This document shows positions 17,863-29,800 of a DNA stretch of 64,000 nt, one piece after another. A model generated the notes under the pieces. It did no database searches. It was not told where the DNA came from and saw nothing but the letters and a program-made list of their open reading frames with translations. The position numbers and the translations under genes are program-made. The first letter of the stretch is position 1, and every line of letters begins with the position of its first letter. The stretch comes from [Mycobacterium] manitobense (GTDB lineage: Bacteria > Actinomycetota > Actinomycetes > Mycobacteriales > Mycobacteriaceae): the NCBI RefSeq assembly GCF_025821665.1, contig NZ_JACKSJ010000088.1, positions 17,454-81,453 on the forward strand. Reading direction: 5' to 3'.

Positions 17863-19494
17863 TCACGTCGTCACATCGCGCTCGACGTACCCGTAGACGC
17901 CGCACGCAGCCAGCAGCGCGCCGGTGAGCAGGAGGACGGCGCCGCCCGCCCACTCGGGCGGTGCCGCGGGTACAGCGCTGAGATGGGCCCACGGCGACAG
18001 GTCGGCAACCCACTCCGGTGCATTCAGTGCCGGCGCGATCGCATTGATCAGGAATCCGCCCACGATCGGCAGTGCGCCGATCGCGCCGGTGGCCGACGGG
18101 AGCCAGCCGATGCCCACGGCTCCGGCTCCCGCCGCGAGCAGGGCCACGGGGAGGGAATTCGTTGCACCCGCAAGGGAATCGGCGAGCCGCAACGGGGCGC
18201 CGGTGATCTTGGCGCCGCCCCACATGGCGACCGCGGCCGAGCAGTGCAGGAACACCACCCCACCGGCCGTGACCGCGAGTTCGGTGGACACCGGCCCAAC
18301 GCGCGAGACCGGCTGGGCGAGGAGCAGCGTCCACCGACCGGCCTTCTCGTCGGTGACCATCGTCGCCATGCGCAGGGCGGCGTAGAGGCCGGTGGGGACG
18401 GGGAGCATGCTGAACAGCGGCGCACTGAAGGCGTTCACCGAGTCGAGGCCGGTCACTCCCGCGGCGGCGGCGAGCTCTTCGAACCGTGGGTTCGTCTGGA
18501 AGTACTGCAGGACCGAGGTGAGCATCGCGCCTGCCATGAGGAATCCCGCCGCGATGCCCGCCGCCCACCCGAGCGTCGTCCGCGCGGTGCGGCGGATCGC
18601 GAATCCTCCGATGCTGTGCAGCAACCGGGTTCGCGGAGGGCGGTCCTCCGATACCGGCACGATGCCCGCGCCCAGGTCGCGGTGGCGCGCCGCGATGACG
18701 GCCGCGCCGCCCAGCACGATCGGGAACAATCCCAATACGGCCAGCGGGATCATGCGGTTCTCGGCGTACGGCGCCGAGCGCGCCGCCAAGCCGAACGGTG
18801 TCGCCCAGGCCAACCACGCCAGTCGAGGTGAGCTGTCGGCGATCATCCGCAGCGCCAGGCCGGCGCCGATGGCCCCGACCGTCAGTCCCGTGGCGGCGGA
18901 TCGACTCGGCATCACCTGTGCAGCGAGTAGACCTGTGGTCGCAGAAGTCAGAGCGACGCCCGTGATCCCGGCGGCGTGGATCACCGCCCCAACCGGGGCG
19001 GTGCGGCCCGCCAGCAGGCCCGCTGCGACGGCGGCGCCGATCATCGTCGAGGATCCGGCGAGGGCGATCAGGTGACGGATGACCACGTCGGCCACCCCCA
19101 GCCGTCCACCGAGGAGGAGATTCCACCGACCCGCATCCTCTTCGCCGCGGGTTTCACGGGTGGCGGCGAGTCCGCTCCAGATGCTCGCCAGAGCCAGGGC
19201 GGCGGTGCCGGTGCGCCACACGGTGAAGCCGCCGGGGTCGTCGAGTGCGACCGGAGGCCCCAGCAGGACCCGTTCGATGGGGTTCCCAGCGAGGTCCTGG
19301 AAACCCGCCTCGTCCAGTGACCTGCGGATCGCCTCGTATTGGCCGGCAAACAGGGCCGACACAGCTCCGCAGGTCATGGCGGCCGCGGCGGCGCCGCGGC
19401 GAAGCCGGCGCATCGCGAGCCGGCGCACGGCGCGTCCCGGCGCGGGATGTGGCATCACGGTCGCCGGTGCGCCGGGCGGCGCGACCGCTTTCAT
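17863..19494 (-). CDS. ABC exporter permease, antibiotic-exporter type
   Basis: A 543-aa membrane protein with about twelve hydrophobic segments in two similar halves. Each half carries a cytoplasmic loop motif (EEDAGRWNLLLGGRLG and DEKAGRWTLLLAQPVSR), the hallmark of the two-repeat permeases found with polyketide/tetronasin-type resistance ATPases. Its ATG overlaps the ATPase stop (ATGA). With its partner it should pump a lipophilic compound outwards, most simply the NRPS product. This is inference from family and position. Confidence 0.82.
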   Translation of the reverse strand: MKAVAPPGAPATVMPHPAPGRAVRRLAMRRLRRGAAAAAMTCGAVSALFAGQYEAIRRSLDEAGFQDLAGNPIERVLLGPPVALDDPGGFTVWRTGTAALALASIWSGLAATRETRGEEDAGRWNLLLGGRLGVADVVIRHLIALAGSSTMIGAAVAAGLLAGRTAPVGAVIHAAGITGVALTSATTGLLAAQVMPSRSAATGLTVGAIGAGLALRMIADSSPRLAWLAWATPFGLAARSAPYAENRMIPLAVLGLFPIVLGGAAVIAARHRDLGAGIVPVSEDRPPRTRLLHSIGGFAIRRTARTTLGWAAGIAAGFLMAGAMLTSVLQYFQTNPRFEELAAAAGVTGLDSVNAFSAPLFSMLPVPTGLYAALRMATMVTDEKAGRWTLLLAQPVSRVGPVSTELAVTAGGVVFLHCSAAVAMWGGAKITGAPLRLADSLAGATNSLPVALLAAGAGAVGIGWLPSATGAIGALPIVGGFLINAIAPALNAPEWVADLSPWAHLSAVPAAPPEWAGGAVLLLTGALLAACGVYGYVERDVTT

Positions 19495-20450
19495 CGCCGA
19501 GCTTCTCCGTAGTACTCGAGGAAGATCTCCTCGAGTGTCGGTTCGTGCATCTCGAGCCCGGTGACATCGGTATCGGCGAGTGCCCGGAGCGCGGCGACCG
19601 GCGGCCCGGTCAGGCTGAATCGCATTCGATCGCCGTCGAGCGCCTCGACATTCGACACACCGGCGATCTCCTCGAGAAACGGTGGTAGGCCGCGGTAGGA
19701 CACCTCGACCACGGTCCTGCGCATCTGGCGTAGCTCCGCGATGCTGTCGATCTCGACGAGTCGCCCGGCACGGAGGATCGCCACCCGGTCGCACAGGATC
19801 TCCACCTCGGCCAACTGGTGCGAGCTGAGGAACACCGTCTGGCCGCGGTCCCGGGCTGCGGCGACACATTCGCGAAATTCCCGCTCCATCAGCGGATCCA
19901 GGCCGCTCGTGGGTTCGTCGAGCACGAGAAGCGGAGCCCGCGTCGCGAAGGCGGCGACGAGAGCCACCTTCTGCCGGTTGCCGGTCGAGTAGGTCCTTGC
20001 TGGCTTGTCGAGTCGAAGATCGAAACGGTCGACCAGCTCGTCGCGGTAGGCGGCGTCGACGCCGGGGCCCACGTTACCGAGCAGCTCGAGGGTCTCGGCG
20101 CCCGTGAGTTGCGGCCACAGCGCGACATCAGCGGGCACATAGGCGAGATGACGGTGGGTCCGGCGGACGTCGTCCGCAGCGCAGCCGAATATCGTCGCGC
20201 CTCCCGCAGTCGGGCGGATCAACCCGAGCAGCAGACGAATCGTCGTCGACTTGCCTGCTCCGTTGGGGCCGAGGAACCCGAAGACCTCACCCGGCGCGAC
20301 GGACATGGTCAGATCGGCGACTGCCGTCGTTCGGCCGAAGCGTTTGGTGAGACCGACGGCGTGGATGGCAGTGCTGCCAACGGTGTGCGCCGGAGTGACC
20401 ACGCCGCAAGGGTAAGTCACCGTGCGCCCTGCACCCGACGGATTCCGCAT
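19491..20450 (-). CDS. ABC exporter ATPase, drug-resistance type
   Basis: A 319-aa ATPase of the DrrA/Tnr type. Walker A is GPNGAGKST, the signature loop is the variant YSTGNRQKV instead of LSGGQ (usual for this exporter branch), Walker B is LLVLDEPTSGLD, and the H-loop is SSHQLAEVE. A C-terminal domain ends in PTLEEIFLEYYG. It is the first gene of the leftward arm, divergent from the NRPS across 332 nt. A GTG at 20402 is an alternative start that trims 16 residues. Confidence 0.86.
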   Translation of the reverse strand: MRNPSGAGRTVTYPCGVVTPAHTVGSTAIHAVGLTKRFGRTTAVADLTMSVAPGEVFGFLGPNGAGKSTTIRLLLGLIRPTAGGATIFGCAADDVRRTHRHLAYVPADVALWPQLTGAETLELLGNVGPGVDAAYRDELVDRFDLRLDKPARTYSTGNRQKVALVAAFATRAPLLVLDEPTSGLDPLMEREFRECVAAARDRGQTVFLSSHQLAEVEILCDRVAILRAGRLVEIDSIAELRQMRRTVVEVSYRGLPPFLEEIAGVSNVEALDGDRMRFSLTGPPVAALRALADTDVTGLEMHEPTLEEIFLEYYGEARR

Positions 20451-20782
20451 CCCTGTGTTGCTGGCGGCGACGGCGGGTGATCGTTCGCTGGTATAAGTAA
20501 TCTCAGCGTCAATTTTCGTCGTCGTGCAGTCGTCCGGAGCGCCAACGCCAACGCCACAGGCTCATATTTACTTGCTATTTCATGCAAACCGCCGCCGGCT
20601 GCGCGGTGCCCGCACCATTTACTGAACTAGGTCAGAAGTCGTATCGAAAACTTTGCCAAAAGCTCCGATCGGCGGGTCGGCGGCAGTACGGTTTCCGGCA
20701 GAAAGGTTCGACTCGAGACGGCGCGAGAGGCCGGGTGAGAGCCGGGCTTCTTATCGGTAAACCCGATTGGGTTGGGGGCCGC
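20451..20782. promoter_or_regulatory. Divergent promoter region between exporter and NRPS
   Basis: A non-coding stretch of 332 nt, clearly richer in A+T than its surroundings. TATAAG at 20492-20497 is a plausible -10 hexamer, and CTCATATTTACTTGCTATTT (20561-20580) is another AT-rich segment. GCCAAC is repeated in tandem near 20541-20556. The rightward frame is open back to an ATG at 20582, but those 67 codons look non-coding. No operator is obvious. Confidence 0.55.
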
Positions 20783-23700
20783 ATGGAACTCGATGCTGGG
20801 GCATTTCCGCTGACGCGGGGTCAGCTCGACATCTGGCTCGCGCAGAGGACGGGCCGCTTCGGTGCGAAGTGGCAACTGGGCGAGCTCCTGCGCATCGACG
20901 GGATGATCGATCCCGGCCTCCTCCAGCGGGCGATCGTTCAGGCGGTGCGTGAAGCCGAGCCGCTGCGGGCCGCCTTTTTCGAGGTGGACGGCAGGGTCTT
21001 CCAGAGAGCGGTCGACTACCCGGACGTCGACCTCGCCCGCTACGACCTCACGGGCTCGCCGGACCCCGAGCAGGAGGTGCACCGGACGATCTCGTCGATC
21101 CAGGCGACGTTGATGCCGCTCGACGGCCCGCTGTTCAAATGGGCACTGCTGCAGACCCGGGTGGACGAGTTCTATCTCTTCGTGTGTTGCCACCACATCG
21201 TGATCGACGGGGTCGGCATCCCCCTCGTGTGTCACCGGATGGCGGAGATCTATTCCGCCATCGCGACGGACGCGCCGGTCCCCCCCGCCTTCTTCGGATC
21301 GCTGCGGGATCTCGTCGAATGCGAACTGACCTACGAATCCTCGACCGAATATCTCGACGATTCGGCGTACTGGACGCAGAACCTCCCCCCGGAGAGCGAG
21401 CCGCGTTACCGGTTGGCTGATGCCGTCGCGGGCGACCACGACGAGGAGTCTCGCGCACCGGTTCGGCTCGCCCCCGCCGCCGTGGCCGGGCTCCGACACC
21501 TGTACCGGAGCCTCGGGGTGCGTCGGTCGTCGGTGATCACCGCGGCGTGCGCGCTCGTGGTGCGTGCGTTCGACACGGAGAGCCCGGAGGTGGTGCTCGA
21601 CTTCCCGGTGAGCAGACGGGTGCGACCGGAGATTCAACTGGTGCCCGGCATGGTGTCGGGATTCGTGCCGCTGGTGCTCAAGGCCTCACCGGAACTATCC
21701 GCCTCAGAATTCTGTGTGCGCGTGGACACGCAGATGCAGGATGCGCTGGAACACCAGCGATTTCCCGTGCACTCGATCGACTACAAGGCGACTCTCCGCG
21801 GCTCCGGACAGGCTTCGAATCGCGTGGTCATCAATTTCATCCCGGCCACACACACCGGGTTTCTCGCGGACGCCGCGGCGACGGGAACGCTGACCCACGC
21901 CGGGCCCGTCGAGTTTGCGCTGGTCTTCTTCAGGGACGGCGACGATCTCTTCCTCAGCACGGCCGGTCCCGGACAGTTCTTCGCGAACAGCGACGTCCGC
22001 GATCTGGCAGAGCGGTTGGAGCGGGTGTTGCTGGCGATGGCGGCCGATCCCGGGCGGCCGCTGTCGTCGCTGGATCTGCTCGACGAGGCCCAGCATGCCC
22101 GGCTGGATGCGATCGGTCACCGCCCGGTGCTGGCCCAGCCGGTGACCCCGCCGGTATCGATTCCGGCGTTGTTCGCTGAGTGGGTGACCCGCACGCCCGA
22201 TGCGGTGGCGGTGACCTTCGAGGGCCGGTCGACGTCGTATCGCGAGCTGGACGAGGCGGCAAATCAGTTGGCGCACAGGCTCTCCGGCCAGGGCATCGGC
22301 CCAGGTGACTGTGTCGCGCTCCTGATGGAGCGTTCGGCCGACGCGGTCACCGCGATCCTGGCCGTGCTCAAGACGGGGGCGGCCTACCTGCCGATCGACC
22401 CAGCGGTGCCGACGTCCCGGATCAAATTCATGATCGCCGATGCCGCGCCGAAGGCGGCGATCACCACCACCGGGTTGGCGGGCAGACTGAGCGGCTGCGA
22501 TCTCCCGGTGATCGACGATGTCGACGATCCCCGCAGCCACGCTCGACCCGGTGCCGCGTTGCCGACGCCACGCGGCCCGGCCTCCGATGACGTCGCCTAC
22601 CTGATCTACACCTCGGGGACCACCGGTACCCCGAAGGGCGTGGCGGTCACCCATCAGGGTGTCACCCGGTTGCTGGCATCGTTGACCGCCGGTTTGCCGG
22701 AGGCGGGGGTGTGGTCGCTGTGCCATTCGTTGGCCTTCGACGTGTCGGTGTGGGAGATCTTCGGTGCGCTGCTGCGGGGCGGGCGCCTGGTGGTGGTGCC
22801 CGAACCGGTGGTGATCTCGCCGCCGGACTTCCACGAGGTACTCGTTGCCGAGGGCGTCAGCGTGTTGACCCAGACGCCGTCGGCGGTGGCGTTGCTGCCC
22901 GATCAGGGCCTGGAGTCGACGGCGTTGGTGATGGCCGGTGAGGCATGTCCGGCCGAGGTGGTGGACCGGTGGGCACCGGGGCGGGTGATGGTCAACGCCT
23001 ACGGACCCACCGAGACCACGATGTGCGTGGCGATCAGTGCGCCGTTGACCGCGGGCACGGATGTGGTGCCGATCGGCTCGCCCGTGCCCGGTGCGGCGCT
23101 GTTCGTGCTCGATGGCTGGTTGCGCCCGGTGCCCGCGGGCGTGGTCGGCGAGCTGTACGTGGCCGGCGGTGGGTTGGCGTGTGGATATGTGCGGCGCGCC
23201 GGATTGACCGCGTCGCGTTTCGTGGCGTGTCCCTTCGGCCGGCCCGGGGCCCGGATGTACCGCACAGGGGATCTGGTGCGGTGGGGCGCCGACGGGCAGC
23301 TGCAGTATCTCGGGCGCGCCGACGAACAGGTGAAGATCCGCGGCTATCGCATCGAACTGGGTGAGATCCAGGCGGCACTGGCGGGCCTGGACGGAGTGGA
23401 TCGCGCGGTGGTCATCGCCCGCGAGGACCGCCCCGGTGACAAGCGCCTGGTCGGCTACATCACGGGGACCGCGGAACCCGCCGAGATCCGCGCGCAGCTG
23501 GGCGAGCGGCTGCCGGCCTACCTGGTGCCTGCTGCGGTGGTGGCCCTGCCTGCGCTGCCGTTGACCGCCAACGGCAAACTGGACACCCGCGCCCTGCCGG
23601 CACCGGAGTCCCAGGAGGTCGACGGCTACCGGGCCCCTGGCACCGCGGTCGAGGAGATCCTGGCCGGGATCTATGCCGACGTACTGGGTCTGGATCGCGT

Positions 23701-23850
23701 CGGCGTCGACGAGTCGTTCTTCGATCTCGGTGGGGATTCGCTGCTGGCGATGCGGCTGTCCGCGGCGATCAACACCTCGCTCGACGCCGATGTCTCTGTG
23801 CCCACCGTGTTCGACGCACCCACGGTCGCCGAGCTGGCCTGCCGCATCGA
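20783..23850 (+). other. NRPS module 1: starter C, A1, PCP1
   Basis: C1 (HHIVIDG at 21191) has no PCP before it and is divergent from the others, fitting a starter domain. By alignment to GrsA, the A1 specificity residues are D V W T V A A M C K, which resembles Phe/aromatic codes but is not an exact match to one I know. PCP1 is intact (GGDSLLAM, Ser 23738-23740). Confidence 0.8.
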
Positions 23851-26800
23851 CACGGGTTCGCGTCGGCTCGCGCCGCTGGTGCCGGTCGCGCGGCCGCCGG
23901 TGGTTCCGCTGTCGTATGCCCAGCAGCGGCTGTGGTTCATCGACCAGTTGCAGGGACCGTCCCCGGTGTACAACCTGTCAGCGGCGTTGCGGTTGGGCGG
24001 TCTGCTCGAAACCGAGGAGTTGCGCGCGGCGCTGGCCGATGTGGTGGACCGTCATGAGAGTCTGCGCACCCTGCTCGCCGCGCCCGGGGGAGTACCCCAG
24101 CAACTGGTGGTGCCCTCCGAGTGCGCGGACTTCGGCTGGGATGTCGTCGACGCCACCGGCTGGTCGGCCACCCGGCTGGATGACGCGATCGGCGCTGCAG
24201 TGCGGCACAGTTTCGACCTGGCATCTGAGATTCCGCTGCGCGCAACGCTTTTTCGACTGGCCTACGACGAGCACGTGCTGGTTGCGGTGGTGCATCACAT
24301 CGCCGCCGACGGCTGGTCGATCGCCCCCCTGATCAGGGACCTCGGGGTCGCCTTTGCCGGCCGGTACGCCAGGCGCGCACCCACGTGGGAGCCGCTACCG
24401 GTGCAGTACGTCGACTACACACTGTGGCAGCGCGCACAACTGGGCGATCTCGACGACAGCGACAGCCCCATCGCCGCACAGCTGGCCTACTGGGAGCACG
24501 AGTTGGCCGGTCTGCCCGAGCGCCTGCAGCTGCCCACCGATCGGCCGTACCCGGCGGTGGCCGGACAGCGCGGTGCCAGCGTGGTCGTGGATTGGCCGGC
24601 CGAGTTGCAGCAACAGGTCGCGCGGGCGGCGCGTGAGCACAAGGCGACCAGCTTCATGATGGTCCAGGCCGCCCTGGCGGTGCTGTTGTCGAAGCTGAGC
24701 GCCAGCCCGGACGTGGCCATCGGATTCCCGATCGCCGGACGGCGCGATCCCGCACTCGATGATCTGGTGGGATTCTTCATCAACACCCTGGTGCTACGCG
24801 TCGACGTGTCGGGGGATCCCACCACCGCCGAGCTGCTGGGCCAGGTGCGCCGACGCAGCGTGTCCGCCTACGAGCACCAGGACGTGCCCTTCGAAGTGCT
24901 CGTGGAGCGGCTCAACCCCTCGAGGTCGATGGCGCATCACCCGCTGATCCAGGTGCTGGTGGGCTGGCAGTTCGCCGGTGACAGCGATCCGGCGGCGAAC
25001 CTGGAACTGGAGGGCCTGCAGGTCACGTCGCTGCCGGTGAACACCCAGACCGCCCGAATGGATCTCGGCTTCTCGCTGGCCGAACGCTTCGACGGGGCCG
25101 GTGAGCCCGCCGGGATCGGCGGGACGGTGGAGTTCCGCACCGATGTCTTCGACCCGGACAGCATCCGCGGGCTGATCGACCGGTTGCGGCGGGTCCTGGA
25201 GGCGATGACCACCGACTCGGGACGGCGGGTCTCGTCGATCGATGTGCTCGACGAGTGCGAGCATGCCGAGCTCGATCAGCTCGGTAACCGCGCGGTGCTG
25301 AACCAGCCGACTGCCGGGGTGTCGATTCCGGAGCTGTTCGCCGAGCAGGTTCTCCGCGCACCCGAGGCGGTGGCGGTGACGTTCGAGGGCCGGTCGATGA
25401 CCTACTTCGAACTGGACGAGGCGGCGAATCGGCTGGCGCACCTTTTGGCCCAGCACGGAGCCGGCCCCGGACAGGCTGTGGCACTGCTGCTTCCGCGATC
25501 AGCCGAAGCGATCGTGGCGATCCTGGCCGTGCTGAAGGCCGGCGCCGCCTACCTGCCGATCGACCCGGCGCTGCCGGCGGCGCGCATCGAGTTCATGATC
25601 GCCGACACCGCTCCGATCGCCGCGGTGACCACCACCGGGCTGGCCGCCCGGTTGGCCGGCTGCGACGTGATGGTGCTCGACATCGACGACCCCCGCATCG
25701 ACAGCCAACCCGGCACCGCCCTGCCTGCACCGGCGCCGGATGACCTGGCGCACGTCATCTACACCTCGGGCACCACCGGTGTGCCCAAGGGCGTCACGGT
25801 CACCCACCACAACGTCGTCCAGCTCTTCGACGGGCTGGACATCGGAGTGGAGCTGGCGCCCGGACAGGTGTGGACGCAATTCCATTCCTACGCATTCGAT
25901 TTCTCGGTGTGGGAGATCTGGGGTGCGCTGTTGTTCGGTGGGCGGCTGGTGGTGGTGTCCGACGCGGTCGCGCGCTCCCCGGAGGACTTCCACGCGATGC
26001 TGGTCGCCGAGGGTGTCACCGTGCTGACCCAGACGCCCTCGGCGGTCGGGGTGCTCTCCCCACAGGGTCTGGAGTCGGCCGCGCTGGTGATCGGTGCGGA
26101 GCCCTGTCCGGCCGAGTTGGTGGACCGCTGGGCCCCCGGGCGGGTGATGGTCAACGTGTACGGGCCGACCGAGACGACGATGTGGGCTTCTGCGAGTGCG
26201 CCGTTGGCGGCGGGATCGGGTGCGCCGCCGATCGGCTCGCCGATCGCCTGGGCCGCGTTCTTCGTGCTCGATGAGTGGTTGCGGCCGGTTCCGGCCGGAG
26301 TGGTCGGTGAGCTGTACCTGGCAGGTCGCGGCGTGGGTGTCGGCTATGTGCGCCGGGCCGCTCTGACCTCGTCGCGGTTCGTGGCGTGCCCGTTCGGCGC
26401 GGCCGGAACACGGATGTATCGCACCGGTGACCTCGTCTCCTGGGGCGCCGACGGCCAGCTGCGGTATCTGGGCCGCGCCGACGAGCAGGTCAAGGTCCGC
26501 GGCTACCGCATCGAACTCGGCGAGATCCAGGCCGCGCTGACGGCCCTGGACGGGGTGGATCAGGCGGCGGTGATCGCCCGCGAGGACCGCCCCGGCGACA
26601 AGCGCCTGGTCGGCTACGTCACCGAAACCGCGACGGGCACGGTCGATCCCGTTCGAGCCCGCAGTGCGCTGGCCGAGCGGCTGCCGGCCTACATGGTGCC
26701 GGCAGCGGTGATGGTGGTGGATGCGTTCCCCATGACGGTCAACGGCAAGCTCGACAGCCGAGCCCTGCCCGCACCCGAATACGCCGCGGTCGATCACTAC

Positions 26801-29800
26801 CGGGCGCCGGCGAACGCGGTCGAGGAGATCCTGGCCGGCATCTACGCCCAGATCTTGGGCATCGAGCGGGTGGGGGTCGACGAGTCGTTCTTCGACCTGG
26901 GCGGCGACAGCATCCTGTCGATGCAGGTGGTGCTGCACGCCCGGGCAGCCGGCCTGGAGTGCAGGCCCCGCGACGTCTTCGTCGAGCAGACGGTGGCGCG
27001 GCTGGCCCGGGTGGCGATGGTGGCCGACGGAGAAGCCGGTGTGGTCGACGAAGGCACCGGGACGGTGGTCGCCACACCGATCATGCGGTGGCTGGCGGGT
27101 GTTGACGGCCCGGTCGGCGAGTTCAACCAGACGGTCGTGGTCTCGGCCCCCGCCGCGGTGTCCGAGGCCGACGTGGTGTCGGTGTTGCAGGCGCTGCTGG
27201 ATCGCCATGCGATGCTGCGGCTTCGTGTCGACGCCGACGGTGCCGGTGGCTGGTCGTTGACGGTGCCCGAGGCCGGCGCGGTGGACGCACGCGACTGCCT
27301 TCGGACCGTCGAGGTGCTCGACGATGAGGCGCTGTTGGGGGCGCGGTCACGGTTGAACCCGGCCGCCGGGGTGATGCTGAGCGCGGTGTGGGTGGCCCCG
27401 ACGGGTCAGCTGGCGTTGATCATCCACCACCTGGCCGTCGACGGGGTGTCGTGGCGAATCCTGCTGGAGGACATCAACATCGCCTGGGCGCAGCATCGCA
27501 GCGGCCAACCGGTCGCGCTGCCGGCGCCCCGGACGTCCTTCGTCCGGTGGTCGTCGCTGCTGGCCGGGCACGCCCACGACGCAGAGGTCGTGGCCGTGGG
27601 GGAGGCCTGGCGGCAGGTGGCGGCGGCCCCGGCGGCGCTTCCCGCGCCCCGACCCGAGCGGGACACCTACGCCAGTGCCGGGCAGATGTCGGCGTCGCTC
27701 GACAGCGACCTCACCCGCGTGCTGCTGGGTGAGGTTCCTGCGGCGTTCCATGCCGGAGTCCAGGACATCCTGTTGATCGCGTTCGCGCTGGCGGTGGCGG
27801 AGTTCGTGGGCGCCGGTGGTGCGCCGGTCGGCATCGACGTGGAGGGCCACGGCCGTCACGAGGAACTCGCCGCGGACGTGGACCTTTCGCGCACGGTGGG
27901 CTGGTTCACCGCGAAGTACCCGGTGGCACTCGACATCGGCGGATTGTCCTGGGCACGAGTGGTCGCCGGTGATGCGGCGTTGGGTGCGGCGGTCAAGGCC
28001 GCCAAGGAACAGCTTCGTGCACTGCCCGATCCGTTGACCTACGGTCTGCTGCGCTATCTGAATCCCGACGTGGACCTGCCGGAGTCCGACCCGTCGATCG
28101 GCTTCAACTACCTCGGTCGACTCGGGGCGCCGGCGCAGGCGGCCGATTCCGGCGAGGCGTGGCGGATCGGCCCTGACGGCGTCTCGCTGACCGGTGCCAC
28201 GGCGGCGGTGCCGATTCCGCTGATGCACTCCGTCGAGCTCAACTCCGGCACCATCGACACCGATGCCGGCCCGCACCTGCACGCCAACTGGACGTGGGCG
28301 CCCTCGGCGCTGGATCGCGATCAGGTCAGCCGGCTGAGCCGGTTGTGGTTCGACGCCCTGGCCGGCATCTGCGCGCACGTGCGCCGCGGCGGCGGCGGAC
28401 TGACCCCGTCGGACATCGTCCCTGCCCGGCTGGATCAGCACCAGATCGACGTGCTCGACCAGCAATACGACCTCGTCGATGTCCTGCCGTTGACCCCCCT
28501 GCAGCAGGGGCTGCTCTTCCACGCCAGCACCGACCAGGCGAGCGCCGATGTATACGCGGTGCAGCTGGAGATCGCGTTCAGCGGTGCCCTCGACGCCCAA
28601 CGGCTCCGCGCAGCGGTGGACACCGTCGTGCAGCGTCATCCGAATCTGGCAGCCCGTTTCCACGTGCAGTTCGACCAGCCGGTTCAGATCATCCCCGCCG
28701 ATCCCGTCGCGGCCTGGCGATATGACGACCTCGTCTCCGCTGAGCAGATCGACCGGGTGTCCCTCGACGAGCGTATCGCGGTCTGTGACCTGTTCGGTCA
28801 GTCCGCTTTCCGTGCCGCGCTGATCCGCACGGGACACGACGAACATCGGTTTGTCCTGACCTTCCATCACATCGTCATGGACGGCTGGTCGCTGCCGATC
28901 CTGCTGAGCGAGATCTTCGCCGGCTACTACGGGCAGCCGTTGCCCGCGCCTGCGCCGTACCGCAGCTTCGTCTCCTGGTTGGCCGACCGGGACGGCCCGG
29001 CCGCAGAGGACGCCTGGCGTGCGGTGCTGGCCGGCTTCGACACCCCCACACTGGTCGGCCGGCCGAACAGGTCCGGCCGCCAGGGCGTGATGTCGTCGGT
29101 GTTGCCCGAGGGGATCACGCGAGCGCTGAGCGAGTTGGCGCGCTCACACCACACCACCGTCAACACCGTGCTGCAGGCCGGGTGGGCGCAGCTGCTGACA
29201 TGGCTGACCGGCGCGCATGACGTGGCCTTCGGAGCCGTGGTCTCGGGCAGGCCGGCCGAGGTCCCCAGTGCGGGATCCATGGTGGGACTGTTGATCAACA
29301 CGGTTCCGGTGCGGGCCACCATCACGGCGGCCACCACCACCACCGACCTGCTCGACCAGTTGCAGCGCGTCAACAACGCCACCTTGGAGCACCAGCACCT
29401 GGCGCTCAGCGAAATTCACCGCATCGCCGGTCAGGACCAACTGTTCGACACCGTCTTCGTCTACGAGAACTACCCGGTCGACACCGCCTCGCTGTCCGGC
29501 ATCGACGGGTTGACCATCACCGAGGTCATTGGCCACGAGTCGACCCACTACCCCCTGACGATGGCGGCCCGGCCCGGCGACGAGATGGGACTTCGCGTCG
29601 AGTACGACCAAGATCTGTTCGACGCGGACGCGATCCGTACCTTGATCGCGCGGCTGCAGCGGGTGTTGGTGGCGATGGCCGCCGACCCCGGCCGGTCGCT
29701 GTCGGCGGTGGATGTGCTCGACGAGGGTGAGCACGCACGGCTGGACGCGATCGGCAATCGCGCGGCGCTGACCCGGCCGGCCATCGCGCCGGTGTCGATT

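Noticed and set aside
20492..20576. AAGTAA/TTACTT pair as an operator in the divergent region
   Set aside because: Only 6 bp, spaced by about 70 nt; could easily occur by chance.
20582..20782. Upstream ATG giving NRPS 1 an extra 67 residues
   Set aside because: The extension has no C-domain similarity, odd composition and lies in the AT-richer divergent promoter region; 20783 has GGGGG upstream and begins the C domain cleanly.
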